Source of the DNA: Halopiger xanaduensis SH-6
GTDB lineage: Archaea; Halobacteriota; Halobacteria; Halobacteriales; Natrialbaceae
DNA length: 64,000 bases
Assembly (NCBI RefSeq): GCF_000217715.1
Contig: NC_015666.1
Location: forward strand, 2,368,270 to 2,432,269
Direction: 5' to 3'
Positions 50,298-61,200 of this stretch are shown in pieces (the first letter of the stretch is position 1; each line of letters starts with the position of its first letter). A program made the translations under genes and the position numbers. The notes below the pieces were generated by a model. It was not told the origin of the DNA. It did no database searches and was given only the letters and a program-made list of their open reading frames with translations.

Positions 50298-51479
50298 ATG
50301 AAAGCTGTCGTTCTCACGGCGGGTGAAGGGACGCGGATCAGACCGCTCTCCGCGTCAGTGCCGAAACCGATGCTGCCCGTCGCCGATCGACCGCTCGCCG
50401 CCCACACCGTCGACGCGGCCGTCGACGCCGGCGCGGACGAGATCGTCCTCGTCGTCGGCTACCGGGCCGAGACGGTGCGAGACTACTTCGGATCCGAATA
50501 CCGGGGCGTCCCCGTCAGCTACGCCGTTCAAGAGGAACAGGCCGGCACCGCCGACGCGGTCAACGCCGCGCGCGAGCACCTCGAGGGTCCCTTCGCCGTC
50601 CTCAACGGCGACAACCTCTACGATCCGGCCGCGATCGACCGCCTCTTCGAGGCCTGTCCGGCCGTCTGCGCCGTCGAGGTCGACGAGCCGAGCAACTACG
50701 GCGTGCTGAGCACGACCGACGGGACGATCACCGACATCGTCGAGAAACCGGCCGATCCGCCGACGAACCTCGCCAACGCCGGCGCGTACGCCTTCCCCGC
50801 GGACGCCCGGGAGTGGCTCGACGTGCCCGCGAGCGAGCGCGGCGAACACGAGATCACGGACGTCCTCGGCCGGGTTATCGACGAGTACGCCGTCACGCCG
50901 GTCACCCTCGAGCGGTGGATGGACGTCGGCCGCCCCTGGGAACTGCTCGAGGCCAACGAGTGGAAGATCGGCGAGCTCGAGCGGCGCCTCGACGGCGCGG
51001 TGAGCGACGACGCCCACCTCGAGGGAGACGTGGTCGTCGAGGAGGGTGCAACGGTGAAGCCGGGCGTCGTGATCGAGGGGCCGGCGCTGATCCGCTCGGG
51101 AGCGACCGTGGGGCCGAACGCGTACGTCCGCGGGGCGACGCTGATCGACGAGGGCGCGAAGGTCGGCAACGGCGTCGAGGTGAAAAACAGCGTGCTCTCG
51201 CCGGGCGCGACCGTGGGCCACCTCTCGTACGTCGGCGACAGCGTCCTCGGCCGAGACGTCAACTTCGGCGCGGGGACGACCGTCGCGAACCTGCGCCACG
51301 ACGAGGCCGACATCGAGTTCACAGTCAAGGGCGATCGCGTCTCGACCGGCCGCCGGAAGTTCGGCGTCGTCGCCGGCGACGACGCGAAGACGGGAATCAA
51401 CACGAGCCTCACGCCGGGGCTGAAACTCGATACGGGCGCGACGACGACGCCCGGCGAAGTCGTCGAACGGGATCGATAA
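50298..51479 (+). CDS. glmU: Bifunctional sugar-1-phosphate nucleotidyltransferase/acetyltransferase (GlmU-like)
   Basis: 393 residues. Nucleotidyltransferase half: V-L-T-A-G-E-G-T-R-I-R-P with Lys23 in V-P-K-P-M-L-P, N-G-D-N for metal and sugar binding, and W-M-D-V-G-R-P-W. From about residue 240 a left-handed beta helix: L-E-G-D-V-V-V-E-E-G-A-T-V-K-P, S-V-L-S-P-G-A-T-V, G-A-G-T-T-V-A-N-L-R-H-D. Makes UDP-GlcNAc (or a dTDP/UDP-sugar) from the 1-phosphate, with acetyl-CoA for the acetylation step. In archaea these proteins replace bacterial GlmU. Confidence 0.88.
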   Translation: MKAVVLTAGEGTRIRPLSASVPKPMLPVADRPLAAHTVDAAVDAGADEIVLVVGYRAETVRDYFGSEYRGVPVSYAVQEEQAGTADAVNAAREHLEGPFAVLNGDNLYDPAAIDRLFEACPAVCAVEVDEPSNYGVLSTTDGTITDIVEKPADPPTNLANAGAYAFPADAREWLDVPASERGEHEITDVLGRVIDEYAVTPVTLERWMDVGRPWELLEANEWKIGELERRLDGAVSDDAHLEGDVVVEEGATVKPGVVIEGPALIRSGATVGPNAYVRGATLIDEGAKVGNGVEVKNSVLSPGATVGHLSYVGDSVLGRDVNFGAGTTVANLRHDEADIEFTVKGDRVSTGRRKFGVVAGDDAKTGINTSLTPGLKLDTGATTTPGEVVERDR

Positions 51480-51980
51480 CGGGCGCGTTTCTGCTTCTGT
51501 CTCGAGGGTGCGTCGTTGCCGGTAGCGCCCGCTAGTCGCGGCGATCCGTACTGAACCGTAGCTATCAGGTATTGACTTTATATATTCAGGAAGAGCTAGC
51601 CTATCTGGAGGGTGTCGATCGGTATCAAGCGGATCACCGACCCTCCAGTTCCGATTCCGACGTCGTCGAGTGTGGGTCGTTCGTATCGGGCCGTGGGACG
51701 ACGGCTACGGGGGTGGCCGAGCGTCCTGCGGCCTCGGAGACTCCCACTCGTGACGACTGTTCCCGAACTCGAGAGGCGTTCCTGTGGGGACGGGGAGTCA
51801 GCCGAGGCGCCGACTCGAGGCCGTCCGTCCGCAGTCTGCGACGCGGGTATCGTCCCGGTGACGATCGGCGACCGAAGACCGAAGACGGATCAGGAACAGT
51901 GCAAAACGACGTCCGACTCGGTTTCTAGGAAAAGACCGACTCGAGCCCGAGAAGGGTGACCGCCGACCGCGACGGCGCCG
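51480..51980. other. Intergenic region with orphan promoter-like signal, 501 bases
   Basis: Between convergent genes, yet TTTATATA at 51577-51584 looks like a good TATA box. A long inverted repeat CTGGAGGGT...ACCCTCCAG (51605-51613 and 51640-51648) begins about 21 bases downstream. Forward frames here have non-haloarchaeal composition. A non-coding RNA is possible. Confidence 0.4.
51605..51648. repeat. Inverted repeat CTGGAGGGT / ACCCTCCAG
   Basis: Two perfect nine-base arms separated by 26 bases, starting about where a transcript from the TTTATATA box at 51577 would begin. Could fold at the 5' end of a small RNA. Confidence 0.45.
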
Positions 51981-53792
51981 TTACTCGACCGTGACGCTCT
52001 TCGCGAGATTACGGGGTTTGTCGATCGGTCGATCCAGCAGGTCGGCCGCGTAGTAGGAGACGAGCTGGAGCTGGACGTTCGCCAGCAGCCCGGCGAGGTC
52101 GGGGTCGGTCTCGGGAATCTCGAGGTGGGCGTCCGCGACCTCGACCGCCCGGTGGTCGTCGGGACAGACCGCGACCACCGGCGCGCCGCGGGTCTGGGCC
52201 TCCTCGGCGTTTTTCAGGGTCTTCTCGTCTTCTTCGCCGGTGAAGACCGCGAAGACCGGCGTCTCCGGCGTCACCAGCGCCAGCGGGCCGTGCTTGAGTT
52301 CGCCGGAGGCGAATCCCTCGGCGTGCTCGTAGGTGATCTCCTTGAACTTCAGGGCGCCCTCGAGCGCGACGGGGTAGCCGAGCCCGCGGCCGATGAAGAA
52401 GTACGACCGGCTGTCCTGGTAGCGGCTGGCGATCCACTCCGCGTCGGAGTCGGCGAGTATCCCCTCGATCTGCTCGGGCATCGCCGCGAGGTCGGGCAGC
52501 AGCGCCTCGAGGTCGGCCGCGGGTTCGCCGGCGGCGTCGTCGGCGATCCGCTGGGCCAGCAGCGTGAGCATGACCGCCTGCGAGGAGAAGGTCTTGGTCG
52601 CGGCGACGCCGATCTCGGGGCCGGCGCGGATGAACAGCGCGTCGTCGGCCTCGCGGGCGGCCGTCGACCCGACGACGTTCGTGACGGTGAGGGTGTCCGC
52701 CCCCTCCGATTTGGCCTGGCGGAGCGCGTTGAGCGTGTCGGCGGTTTCGCCGCTCTGCGTGACGGCGATGACGAGGGTGTCCTCGTCGACCGGCGGCGCG
52801 GCGACGCTGTACTCGTTGGCCAGCAGCGCCGTCGACTCGACGCCGGCCTGGTTCAGCGCGAGCGAGCCGTACAGCGCCGCGTGGTAGGAGGTGCCGCAGG
52901 CGATCAGCTGGACGCTGTCGATCTCCTCGAACGCGCCCGGCTCGAAGCCGTCGAGCGCGATCCGGCCGTTCTCGGGATCGATCCGACCCTCGATCGCCTG
53001 CGCCAGCGAGGTGGGCTGCTCGTGGATCTCCTTTAACATGAAGTGGTCGTACTCGCCCTTCCCGGCCTGTTCGGGATCCCACTCGACGGTCTCGGGCTCG
53101 CGCGCGATCGGATTTCCGTCGAGGTCGGTGAACTCGACGCCGCTCTCGTCGACGACGACGACGTCGCCGTCCTCGAGGTAGACGACGCTGTCGGTGTACT
53201 CGAGGAAGGCGGGGACGTCGCTGGCGAGGAAGAACTCGTCGTCCTCGACGCCGACGACCAGCGGGGAGCCCTTACGGGCGGCGTAGAGGACGTGCTCGTC
53301 CGAGAGCATCGCGGTCACGGCGTAGCTTCCTTCGAGGTCCTCGACCGCCTTCCGGAACGCGGCTTCGTTGTCCAGTCCCGAGTCGAGATAGTACTGAATG
53401 AGATGCGGGATGACTTCGGTGTCGGTGTCGCTCGTAAACTCGTGGCCCTTGGCCTGGAGCCACTCCTTGAGTGTCGCGTAGTTCTCGATGATCCCGTTGT
53501 GCACGACCGCGACGTCCTCGGTGCCGTCGGTGTGGGGGTGGGCGTTCTCGTCCGTCGGCGGCCCGTGGGTCGACCAGCGCGTGTGGCCGATGCCGACGTC
53601 GCCCTCGAGCGGGTCGTCGATCGCTTCCTTCAGCTCCTCGACCTTCCCGGAGCGTTTCTCGACGTCGATGCCGGAGCCGTTCTGGATCGCGACGCCGGCC
53701 GAATCGTACCCACGGTACTCGAGGTTCTCGAGGCCGGTCAGCAGCGTCTCGAGCGCGTTGCCGTCGCCGACGTGGCCGATTATTCCACACAT
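51981..53792 (-). CDS. glmS: Glutamine-fructose-6-phosphate aminotransferase
   Basis: 603 residues. N-terminal nucleophile Cys2 in M-C-G-I-I-G; glutaminase domain with Y-R-G-Y-D-S-A-G and H-T-R-W-S-T-H-G; two SIS domains from about residue 285 (A-C-G-T-S-Y-H-A, T-Q-S-G-E-T-A-D-T); C-terminus P-R-N-L-A-K-S-V-T-V-E, the diagnostic end of GlmS. Makes glucosamine-6-phosphate from fructose-6-phosphate and glutamine, the first committed step to UDP-GlcNAc and thus to the diacetamido-sugar operon. Full length; cytoplasmic. Confidence 0.97.
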   Translation of the reverse strand: MCGIIGHVGDGNALETLLTGLENLEYRGYDSAGVAIQNGSGIDVEKRSGKVEELKEAIDDPLEGDVGIGHTRWSTHGPPTDENAHPHTDGTEDVAVVHNGIIENYATLKEWLQAKGHEFTSDTDTEVIPHLIQYYLDSGLDNEAAFRKAVEDLEGSYAVTAMLSDEHVLYAARKGSPLVVGVEDDEFFLASDVPAFLEYTDSVVYLEDGDVVVVDESGVEFTDLDGNPIAREPETVEWDPEQAGKGEYDHFMLKEIHEQPTSLAQAIEGRIDPENGRIALDGFEPGAFEEIDSVQLIACGTSYHAALYGSLALNQAGVESTALLANEYSVAAPPVDEDTLVIAVTQSGETADTLNALRQAKSEGADTLTVTNVVGSTAAREADDALFIRAGPEIGVAATKTFSSQAVMLTLLAQRIADDAAGEPAADLEALLPDLAAMPEQIEGILADSDAEWIASRYQDSRSYFFIGRGLGYPVALEGALKFKEITYEHAEGFASGELKHGPLALVTPETPVFAVFTGEEDEKTLKNAEEAQTRGAPVVAVCPDDHRAVEVADAHLEIPETDPDLAGLLANVQLQLVSYYAADLLDRPIDKPRNLAKSVTVE

Positions 53793-54592
53793 CTATCGAT
53801 CACCGTGCATCGTGGCGGCGAGCGTCGGTTGTCGGATGACTCGATGCGTCGGTCGGCGCAGCCGAGTCCGAAGCCGGACTCGATTCCGGAGCGGAACTCG
53901 CGCGTGCGGAGGTATCGCTGGCCGTCCGGGACGATCGCGCTGGCGGCGTGCGTGGCCGATCGTCCGCGGGGACCCGTCGAGATCGGAACTGATACACGGA
54001 CATGAGAGGAACCAGGCAAGCCGAGCCCATTACTATAGATTGGCTACCGATCCCGGTAGCGTCGGGGTACTCTCAAACGGTCGCTCGGTCAGCGCGCGAC
54101 CCACATTCTACAGACAGTAATTTAATTCGACCAGTATTGTGATCGTATGTTCCCTTCGACGTTTGCATTCGAACAGACGAATCCAAAATACGGAGATCAA
54201 CTGAAGTATGTCAACCAAACACGACCGGGCTGAAACCGTACGGCCTCCCGAACGCGCATATAACCCCCGATGAATCGACGGTTCACGCGGCAAAACATCG
54301 GTTAAACGATGCGGGAGATCGCTTGCCGGAGCCAAGGCGAATACGGAGATAGCCGCATACAATCCGATTTGTCGTTCGAAAAGTGGTCAGATATAGATTT
54401 CTCGTCCTCTCCGGGATACTATTTCGACGCGATTGACGTGCATTCGTTGCGTACACGACACAGATCGAGTATCCTACCTGAAACCCGTCGTTTTATTACG
54501 CATCCGTCCCTCGTCGGCGACTACGATTCGCGGTTCACGCCGTACAGATCGCGTTCCACCCGTTTCGACGCTCGCCCCGAGTTACGATTCAG
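53793..54592. other. Divergent intergenic region, 800 bases
   Basis: Between glmS (reverse) and the antiporter (forward). The half nearer the antiporter (54020-54480) is AT-rich and promoter-like; frames there are open but lack haloarchaeal composition. No known RNA or repeat recognised. Confidence 0.45.
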
Positions 54593-56650
54593 ATGGTTCA
54601 GCCGCTACTCACCGACGTCGGACTCCCGCTCGAGCAGCCGGTGCTGGTCTTTACGGTCGCGATGGCGGTGTTTCTGGTCGGCCCGTTGCTGGTCAAGCGC
54701 CTCGGGCAGCCGGGCATCGTCGGCGTCGTCCTCTTCGGCGCGGCGATCGGCCCGGACGCCCTCGAGTTCGTCAGCCACTCGGACGCGATCGTCCTCCTGG
54801 GCGAGGTCGGCCTGATCTACCTGCTGTTTACCGTCGGCCTCGAACTCGACATGCAGGGGTTCAAGGAGGCGCCCGAGAACGCGGCGATCTTCGGCCTGAC
54901 GAGTTTCGGGCTGCCGTTCGTCGTCGGCGCCGCGGTCGTCTACGCGGTGCTCGGCCTGAACCTCTGGGCCGCGCTGTTGCTCGCGTCGGTCTTCGCCTCG
55001 CACACGCTGCTGGCGTACCCGATCGTCAACCGGCTCGGCGTGACGAAAAACCGCGCGGTCGCGGCCGTCTTCGGCGGCATCCTCTTTACCGATACGCTGG
55101 CACTGATCGTGCTCGCGATCGTCACCGGCGCCGTCGGCGGCGATCTGACGCCGTGGCTGTTCGCACGGGTCGGCCTCTCGCTGGTCGTCCTGTTCGGCGC
55201 GGCGCTGTTCGTGCTCCCGCCGGTTTCGCGGCGGTTCTTCCAGACGTTCAGCGAGGAAAGCTACTTCGAGTTTCTGTTCGTGATGGTCGCCATCTTCGCC
55301 ACCGCGAGCCTCGCCGAACTGCTCGAACTCGCGCCGATCCTCGGGGCGTTCATCGCCGGCATCGCCTTAAACCGGCAGATTCCGGAGGGCGGCACCCTGA
55401 TGAACCGAATCGAGTTCGTGGGGAACGCCTTCTTCATCCCCTTCTTCCTGCTGCACGTCGGGATGTTCGTCGATCCGACGGTCATCCTCGACGGCCTCGA
55501 GACGCTGTGGATCGCCGCCGTCATCACGGGGATCATGTTCGCCACGAAGTGGGCCGCCGCCTGGCTCGTCGCCGCGGTACAGGACTACACGCCGACCGAG
55601 CGCACCGTCATTTTCGGGCTCTCGACCGGCCAGGCCGCGGCCGCGCTGGCGATCACGCTCATCGGCTACGACCTCGGGTTGTTCGGCGCCGCCGTGCTCA
55701 ACGCCGTCGTCCTGATGCTGGTCGTCACCGCCGTGCTGAGCCCCTGGCTCACCGAGCGGAGCGCCACGGCGCTGGCCCTCGAACGCGACGTCGCCGGCGA
55801 CGACGGGACGAAAGATCCCACGATCTTACTGCCGCTGTCGCACGATGCGGACCTGCAGCGGCGGCTCGTGGAGCTGGCCCTCGTCATCAAGGGCGACCGC
55901 AGCGCCGAGCCGATCCACGTGCTGACCGTCGTCCAGCCCGACCGGGACGACGATGCGACCGAACGCGAGATCGCCGCGGTTACCGAGGACCTCGAGAAGC
56001 TGGCCGCCGAGGGCAGCGCGGCGGAGGTCCCGGTCGAAACCGAAGCGCGGGTCAACCACAACGTCGCCTCGGGAATCGTTCAGGGCGCCGTCGAGGTGCA
56101 GGCAGACCAGATCGTCATGGGCTGGGACGCCGCGCGGAGCTTCCGCCACCGGATCTTCGGCAGCATCATCGATCAGGTGCTCGAGGGGACGAACCGGCCC
56201 GTGCTGGTCTCGCGGCTCGGCCACCCGATCAATACGACGCGGCGCATCCACGTGGTCGTCCCCATCGGCGTCGACCACCACGAGGGATTCTACGAGGCCG
56301 TCCACCTCGTCAAGCATCTCGCGGCGACGCTGGGCGCCGAACTGAACGTGATCGTCGTCGACGGTTCGGCCCACCAGTTCGAGCACCTGTTCGAGCTGGT
56401 CGACGAGGAGGCCGCCGCCGAGTTCGAGTCGATCGACGGCTGGGCGCGGCTCATCCCGCGCCTCGAGGCCGCGACCGACGACGACGATCTCATCGTCGCG
56501 CTCTCGCCGCGCCGCGGCGACGTCGGCTGGCGGCCCGAACTCGAGGGGCTGCCGGCCCAGTTGGCCGAACTCCCGCCGGCGTCGTTCATCGCGATCCATC
56601 CCCGGCGCGGGAAGCCCGAGTACGACCGGCAGTACCTCCGGTTCAAGTAG
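54593..56650 (+). CDS. CPA2-type cation:proton antiporter with Usp-like C-terminal half
   Basis: 685 residues, ATG at 54593. Residues 1-390 are about twelve transmembrane helices: G-P-L-L-V-K-R-L-G-Q-P, L-F-T-V-G-L-E-L-D, and F-T-D-T-L-A-L-I with the membrane Asp. This is the Kef/Na_H_Exchanger architecture. Residues about 400-685 are soluble and hold two universal-stress-like halves (A-D-Q-I-V-M-G-W-D with R-P-V-L-V-S-R, and H-V-V-V-P-I-G-V-D-H-H-E-G). The tail probably senses nucleotides to gate Na+ or K+ exchange for protons. Monocistronic. Confidence 0.9.
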   Translation: MVQPLLTDVGLPLEQPVLVFTVAMAVFLVGPLLVKRLGQPGIVGVVLFGAAIGPDALEFVSHSDAIVLLGEVGLIYLLFTVGLELDMQGFKEAPENAAIFGLTSFGLPFVVGAAVVYAVLGLNLWAALLLASVFASHTLLAYPIVNRLGVTKNRAVAAVFGGILFTDTLALIVLAIVTGAVGGDLTPWLFARVGLSLVVLFGAALFVLPPVSRRFFQTFSEESYFEFLFVMVAIFATASLAELLELAPILGAFIAGIALNRQIPEGGTLMNRIEFVGNAFFIPFFLLHVGMFVDPTVILDGLETLWIAAVITGIMFATKWAAAWLVAAVQDYTPTERTVIFGLSTGQAAAALAITLIGYDLGLFGAAVLNAVVLMLVVTAVLSPWLTERSATALALERDVAGDDGTKDPTILLPLSHDADLQRRLVELALVIKGDRSAEPIHVLTVVQPDRDDDATEREIAAVTEDLEKLAAEGSAAEVPVETEARVNHNVASGIVQGAVEVQADQIVMGWDAARSFRHRIFGSIIDQVLEGTNRPVLVSRLGHPINTTRRIHVVVPIGVDHHEGFYEAVHLVKHLAATLGAELNVIVVDGSAHQFEHLFELVDEEAAAEFESIDGWARLIPRLEAATDDDDLIVALSPRRGDVGWRPELEGLPAQLAELPPASFIAIHPRRGKPEYDRQYLRFK

Positions 56651-56749
56651 CGTTCGCGGGGCGAGACCGCACAACGGCTCGAGTGTCAACGACTCTCGGA
56701 ACTCCCCCCGAACCGCCACACCTTTGAGGGGCGGCGTCGTGGTTCACGT

Positions 56750-56938
56750 ATGGGTTTTGGTAGCTACGACGAATCCGAGCAGCAGCAACAGACGAACGAC
56801 GACGATGACAACGCTGAAGCTGTAAACATCCACGAGAACGACCACAACGGGGAAATGTCCTTCGAGTCGGACGTCTCGACCGACGAACTCGTCTCCCAGC
56901 TCGGCTCGATGAAGGACGAAGCCGACGACGAAGCGTAA
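56750..56938 (+). CDS. Small acidic protein, DUF5786-like
   Basis: 62 residues. N-terminus M-G-F-G-S-Y-D-E-S-E-Q, then Gln/Asp runs, and a C-terminal helix D-E-L-V-S-Q-L-G-S-M-K-D-E. The G-F-G-S-Y-D-E-S opening is the hallmark of DUF5786, an abundant haloarchaeal protein of unknown role. Own promoter probable; not coupled to neighbours. Confidence 0.85.
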   Translation: MGFGSYDESEQQQQTNDDDDNAEAVNIHENDHNGEMSFESDVSTDELVSQLGSMKDEADDEA

Positions 56939-57163
56939 CGTCGACCGTCGTCCCCGGCCGCTTCGGTTCAGCGCTCGCGATACTCGGACGCGAGTTCGCG
57001 GCTTCGGAGCCACACTCGAGTCTCGAGTTGCGAGATCAAACTCGAGTCCGCGTCCTCGGTCGGCTGCTTTTTCGCTGCCCGCGCTCGGAATCTCGTCGTG
57101 CTGGTCGCTCCTCGAGCGACTACTGGGTGGTCTTCAAATACGAACTCGAGCGACGACCGGACG

Positions 57164-57970
57164 TTAGCGGCGGGACAGCGTCGACTCGCAGAGTTCGCCG
57201 ATCGCCCGGCGAAGGCGCTGGGAGACGGCCGACTTCGAGACGCCGAGTCGGTCCGCCAGTTCGTCCTGCGAGATGCCGCGGGGGACGTCGAAGTACCCCT
57301 CTTCGTGGGCGACCGCGAGCAGTTCCTGCTGTTTCTCGGTCAGCGCGACGACGCCGTCGTCCTGGTCGTCCGAGACGCGGAGGTGGTCCACCGTCAGCGA
57401 GATTCCGCGGTCCCGACAGTACTCGTTGAACGAGACGAGGTCGTCGCGGCTCGGGAACCGCAACTGGACGCACCAGCCGTCCCGGCAGCTGGTCATCTCG
57501 AGCAGTCGACCGCCGACGGCGGCCGTCCGCTCGACGAACGTCAGCGTCCGATCGGCGACGGCGATCCGGTAGACGCGTCGATCCGTGTACCGGTCGACCA
57601 GGACGGGATCGGCGGCGGTCGGGTCCGCCTCGAGGGCGGCCTCGAAAGCGTCGAATTCGGCCCCGTAGACGGTCAGAAAGACGAAGGTGCGGTCGTTTTC
57701 GACGCTGGTCCAGTACTCCGGTTCGACGGTGACGTCGGTCGCGCGTCGGAGGGTGGGGCGGAGGAAGAGGTCGGCGTGGTCGAGCCGGAGCTGCGCGACG
57801 ATGCCGCCGTCGGCTTCGGAGCGGACGCCGGTGCGCTCGACGTCGGCCGCGGCGTCGGTCGGCGCCTCGGCATCGGTCTCCGCGGACGCGTCGGCCGCCT
57901 CGGCGTCCGGGTCGGTTCGAGCGGCGGACTCGACGTCGGAGAGATCGATGCTCACAGCAGCATCCGCCAT
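57164..57970 (-). CDS. Bat-type (HTH_10) transcriptional regulator
   Basis: 268 residues from the ATG at 57970. Residues 30-190 resemble the Bat regulatory domain (E-P-E-Y-W-T-S-V-E-N, F-V-F-L-T-V-Y-G). The C-terminal HTH_10 domain has L-T-E-K-Q-Q-E-L-L, G-Y-F-D-V-P-R-G-I-S-Q-D-E-L-A, L-G-V-S-K-S-A-V-S-Q-R-L-R-R. No receiver or PAS domain. Targets unknown. Confidence 0.87.
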   Translation of the reverse strand: MADAAVSIDLSDVESAARTDPDAEAADASAETDAEAPTDAAADVERTGVRSEADGGIVAQLRLDHADLFLRPTLRRATDVTVEPEYWTSVENDRTFVFLTVYGAEFDAFEAALEADPTAADPVLVDRYTDRRVYRIAVADRTLTFVERTAAVGGRLLEMTSCRDGWCVQLRFPSRDDLVSFNEYCRDRGISLTVDHLRVSDDQDDGVVALTEKQQELLAVAHEEGYFDVPRGISQDELADRLGVSKSAVSQRLRRAIGELCESTLSRR

Positions 57971-58240
57971 CCGGATGGACGACAGGGGTAGGTGTAAGTT
58001 CGCATTACCGGGGACACGCTCATCGAATGCGTGATTCGACCGCGAATACATGGTCGTAGACGCTATATACGGAACCGCTCAACCGCCTGTCGTCAATACT
58101 GATTCATCCGTCGTCTCTCCGTCAGCTCCGCGCTGAAAGAAATAGACTCTTACCGGCCATCGGCGGTGAGATAATCCCGTGCTACGCTCGTCGAACGGCG
58201 TTCTCCGGGATCCGCTTCCGGGAGAAATAGCGTATTACTC

Positions 58241-61200
58241 TCACTCCTCATCCCGCTCGTCGAACAACAGTTCGAACAGCTTGTGCTGGGCCAGCCGAAG
58301 GTGGCGGCTGAACGTCGGCTGGGAGACCCCCAGCGTTTCGGCGACCTCCTCGCCGGTGCTCTCGCGGGGCCAGTCGAAGAAGCCGCCGTAGTAGGCGGCC
58401 TCGAGCGTTCGCAACTGTCGATCCGAAAGGCGGTCGCGGAGTTCGGCGTCGAACGGGCGCGCGGGCGGGACGGACCGATCTCGCTCGCGGCGCGCGGCCA
58501 GTTCCGTCCCCGGATGGGTGCGCTCGATCGTGCGGACGAACGAGCGCACGTCGACCGTGCTCGCGAGTTCGATCACGAGTCGGGCCCGGTCGTCGACCGG
58601 CGCGATCGAGCGCAACACGCCGCCGTACTCCGCGAGGGTTTCCGCGACGGTCGACTCGGACAAACGGATTTCGAAGGGTGCGCGATTGCCGCCGGTTCCG
58701 CCATTTGCGTCATCCCCGTCATCCCCGTCGTCTTCGTCGCCGACCTCCCGAAACGACTCGACTGCCGAAATCCCCTCGAGCGTCGTCCGAATCGTCTCCG
58801 CGTCGGCGTCGGCGACCGTGCAGTACACCGTCGAGCCGCCCGACGTCCGCGGGACGACCGTCCGGACGTCGATCCGACCGCCGACGCCGCGAGCGATCGC
58901 GGACAGCGGCTCGGACTCGTCGCGGACGACGATCTCGAGTTCGGCGACGCTGTCGGCGAGCAGGGCGCGCTTGCGCTCGAGCGCGCCGATCGCGTGGCCG
59001 GCGACGCTCGCGAGGTGCGTACAAGCGTCCCGCAGGTCCTCGTCGAACGCCGCCGGCCGGGTCGCGTACGCGGTCAGCGTCCCGTACTGGAACTCGTCGT
59101 GCTCGATCGGGACGCTCAGCGCCGCGCGGAAGCCCCGCTCGAGCGCCTCGCGGTGCACGTCGGCGGTGGCGACCGCTTCGAGATCGTCGACGATCGTCGG
59201 CTCGCGGCTCGTCGCAGTCCGGACGGCCGGATCGTCTGCATCCGACTCGAGCGGGAGCGACGCCGACTCGAGGAACTCGCCGTCGCGACCGGCCCACGTC
59301 GCGGCGATCAGCGTCTCGCGGCCCGCAGCGGTTCGGCCGATCCACGCCAGTTCGACGCCGCCGCCGTCGCGGTCGCGGTTGCCATCGTCCGCGGACGAGA
59401 GCGACAGCACGCCGTCGCAGAGGCGCCGTTCGACCCCCTCGCGAGTCTCCGCCGCGAGCAGGTCGCGCTCGCACGCCCGGAGTTGCTCGTCGCGGGCGAG
59501 AGCCGACTCGAGACGCGTGCGGTCGCGGCGGCAGTCGCGAGCGCGGGCCCGCTCCGCGAGCCGGTCGAGGGCGAGCGACGCCGCGTCCGCGAGCGCGGCC
59601 GGGGCGTCGAGATCCAGCGCCTCGAAGGCCATCGGCTCGGTGCTGGTCGCCAGCGCGACCGCGCGGTCGTCGACCGGGACGGCGAGCACGCGCTCGGCCC
59701 GGATTCCGGAGCGGGCCAGCGCCGGCTCGAGCGCCGAGCGGTCGTAGACGGTCGGCTCGTCGACGGCGAAGGGGTCCGCGCTCGCGCCAGCACTGCTCTC
59801 GTCGCGATCGCCGTCGTCGAACGCCGGCGGGTCCCGCTCGATCGGCGGGAGTTCGACCGCCGGCCGTCCGTCGCGGGTCGTCATCGCCGCGGGCCTGAGT
59901 CGGTCTTCGTCGACGAGGTACCAGGCAGCCAACTCGGCGTCGGCGGCGGCGCGAAGCCCGTCGACGACGGCCCGGCGGACGTCCGCCTCGGTCTCCGCGC
60001 GAGCCAGGTCGGCGAGCGCGTCCCGAACGGACGAGAGCGCGGCGGCCCCGGACCGACGTCGGTCGCGGACGACGCAGAGCGTCCGCTCTCGCTCGTCGTC
60101 GGGCAGCGGCGCGACGAAGACGTCGACGGGCCGTCCGTCTCCCGCCTCGAGACCGCCGGACTCGCTCGACTCTGCCGCCGCGTCCGACTCGAGCCGTCCG
60201 GTGATCGGTTCCATCCAGCGAACGATCGGCGAGCGTGCGCGCTCGCGAACCGTCGCCGCGAGATCGTCGTCGAACAGCGCGTCGACCTCCCGGCCGACGA
60301 GCGTCGTCGCGTCGGCGAGTTCGAGCAGCGCCGCGTTCGCCAGTTCGATCGTGTCGCCCTCGAGGACGGCCACCCCGTCCTCGAGCGCGTCGATCGTCGA
60401 CTCGAGGAGGTCGAGGCGGTCGCGCTCCCGCCGTCCCCGCGCCGGCTCGCCCGCCGACGTCTCGGGTGGCTGCACGTCGCGAGCGAGGACCGTCAGCCCG
60501 TCGTCGTCGGGTGCGGCCAGCACCTCGAGCCGGCGGTCGTCGATCGCCGCGTCGAACCGGACGGTCGATCCGGTCGTCGCGGCCTCCCGAAGCCGACTGG
60601 AAAACGTTTCACGGACCGTTTCCGGCAGCAGACGCCAGACGAGGGTCCCCGGCCGCGGCTCGCCGTCGAAGAACTGCCGCGCCGCCGGGTTCGCGTACCG
60701 GAGCTCCCAGTCGGGTCCGAGCGCGAACACCGGTCCCGGGAGGCGGTCGACCGCTGCTCGAATGCCCTCGTCACGTCCGGCGAGGCCGACGGCAGTGACG
60801 GTGACGACGAGCCCGTCGATCGACGGGTCCGCGAGGCGATCGGCACAGGTCAGTTCGACGAGCCGCCACCGCCCGTCGGCGTCGCGCAGCCGCAGCGTCC
60901 GTCGCTCGCTCGAGCCGAACGGCGCCGCCGCGACGGCAGCGAGCAGGTCTCGAACGCCGTCGCGGTCGTCGGGATGGACGAGCCGGGGGAACGCGGTGCG
61001 CTCGAGTTCGTCCGGCGTGTACCCCAGCCGCGACTCGACGGCGGGGCTCGCGTACGTGATCGCACCGTCCTCGTCGACGGTCAACACGAGCGCGTCGGAC
61101 CCCTCGAGGACGGCGCGGGCGCGCCGGTCCGTCTCGGGCGTCTCGGCGGCGAGTCGGCCGCGCTGTGCGGCGTTTCGAACGCGAGCCGCGACGACGGCGC

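Noticed and set aside
51700-51800. tRNA-like start GGGGGTGGCCGAGCG
   Set aside because: Resembles a Ser/Leu tRNA D arm, but no T-loop, anticodon arm or acceptor pairing could be built.
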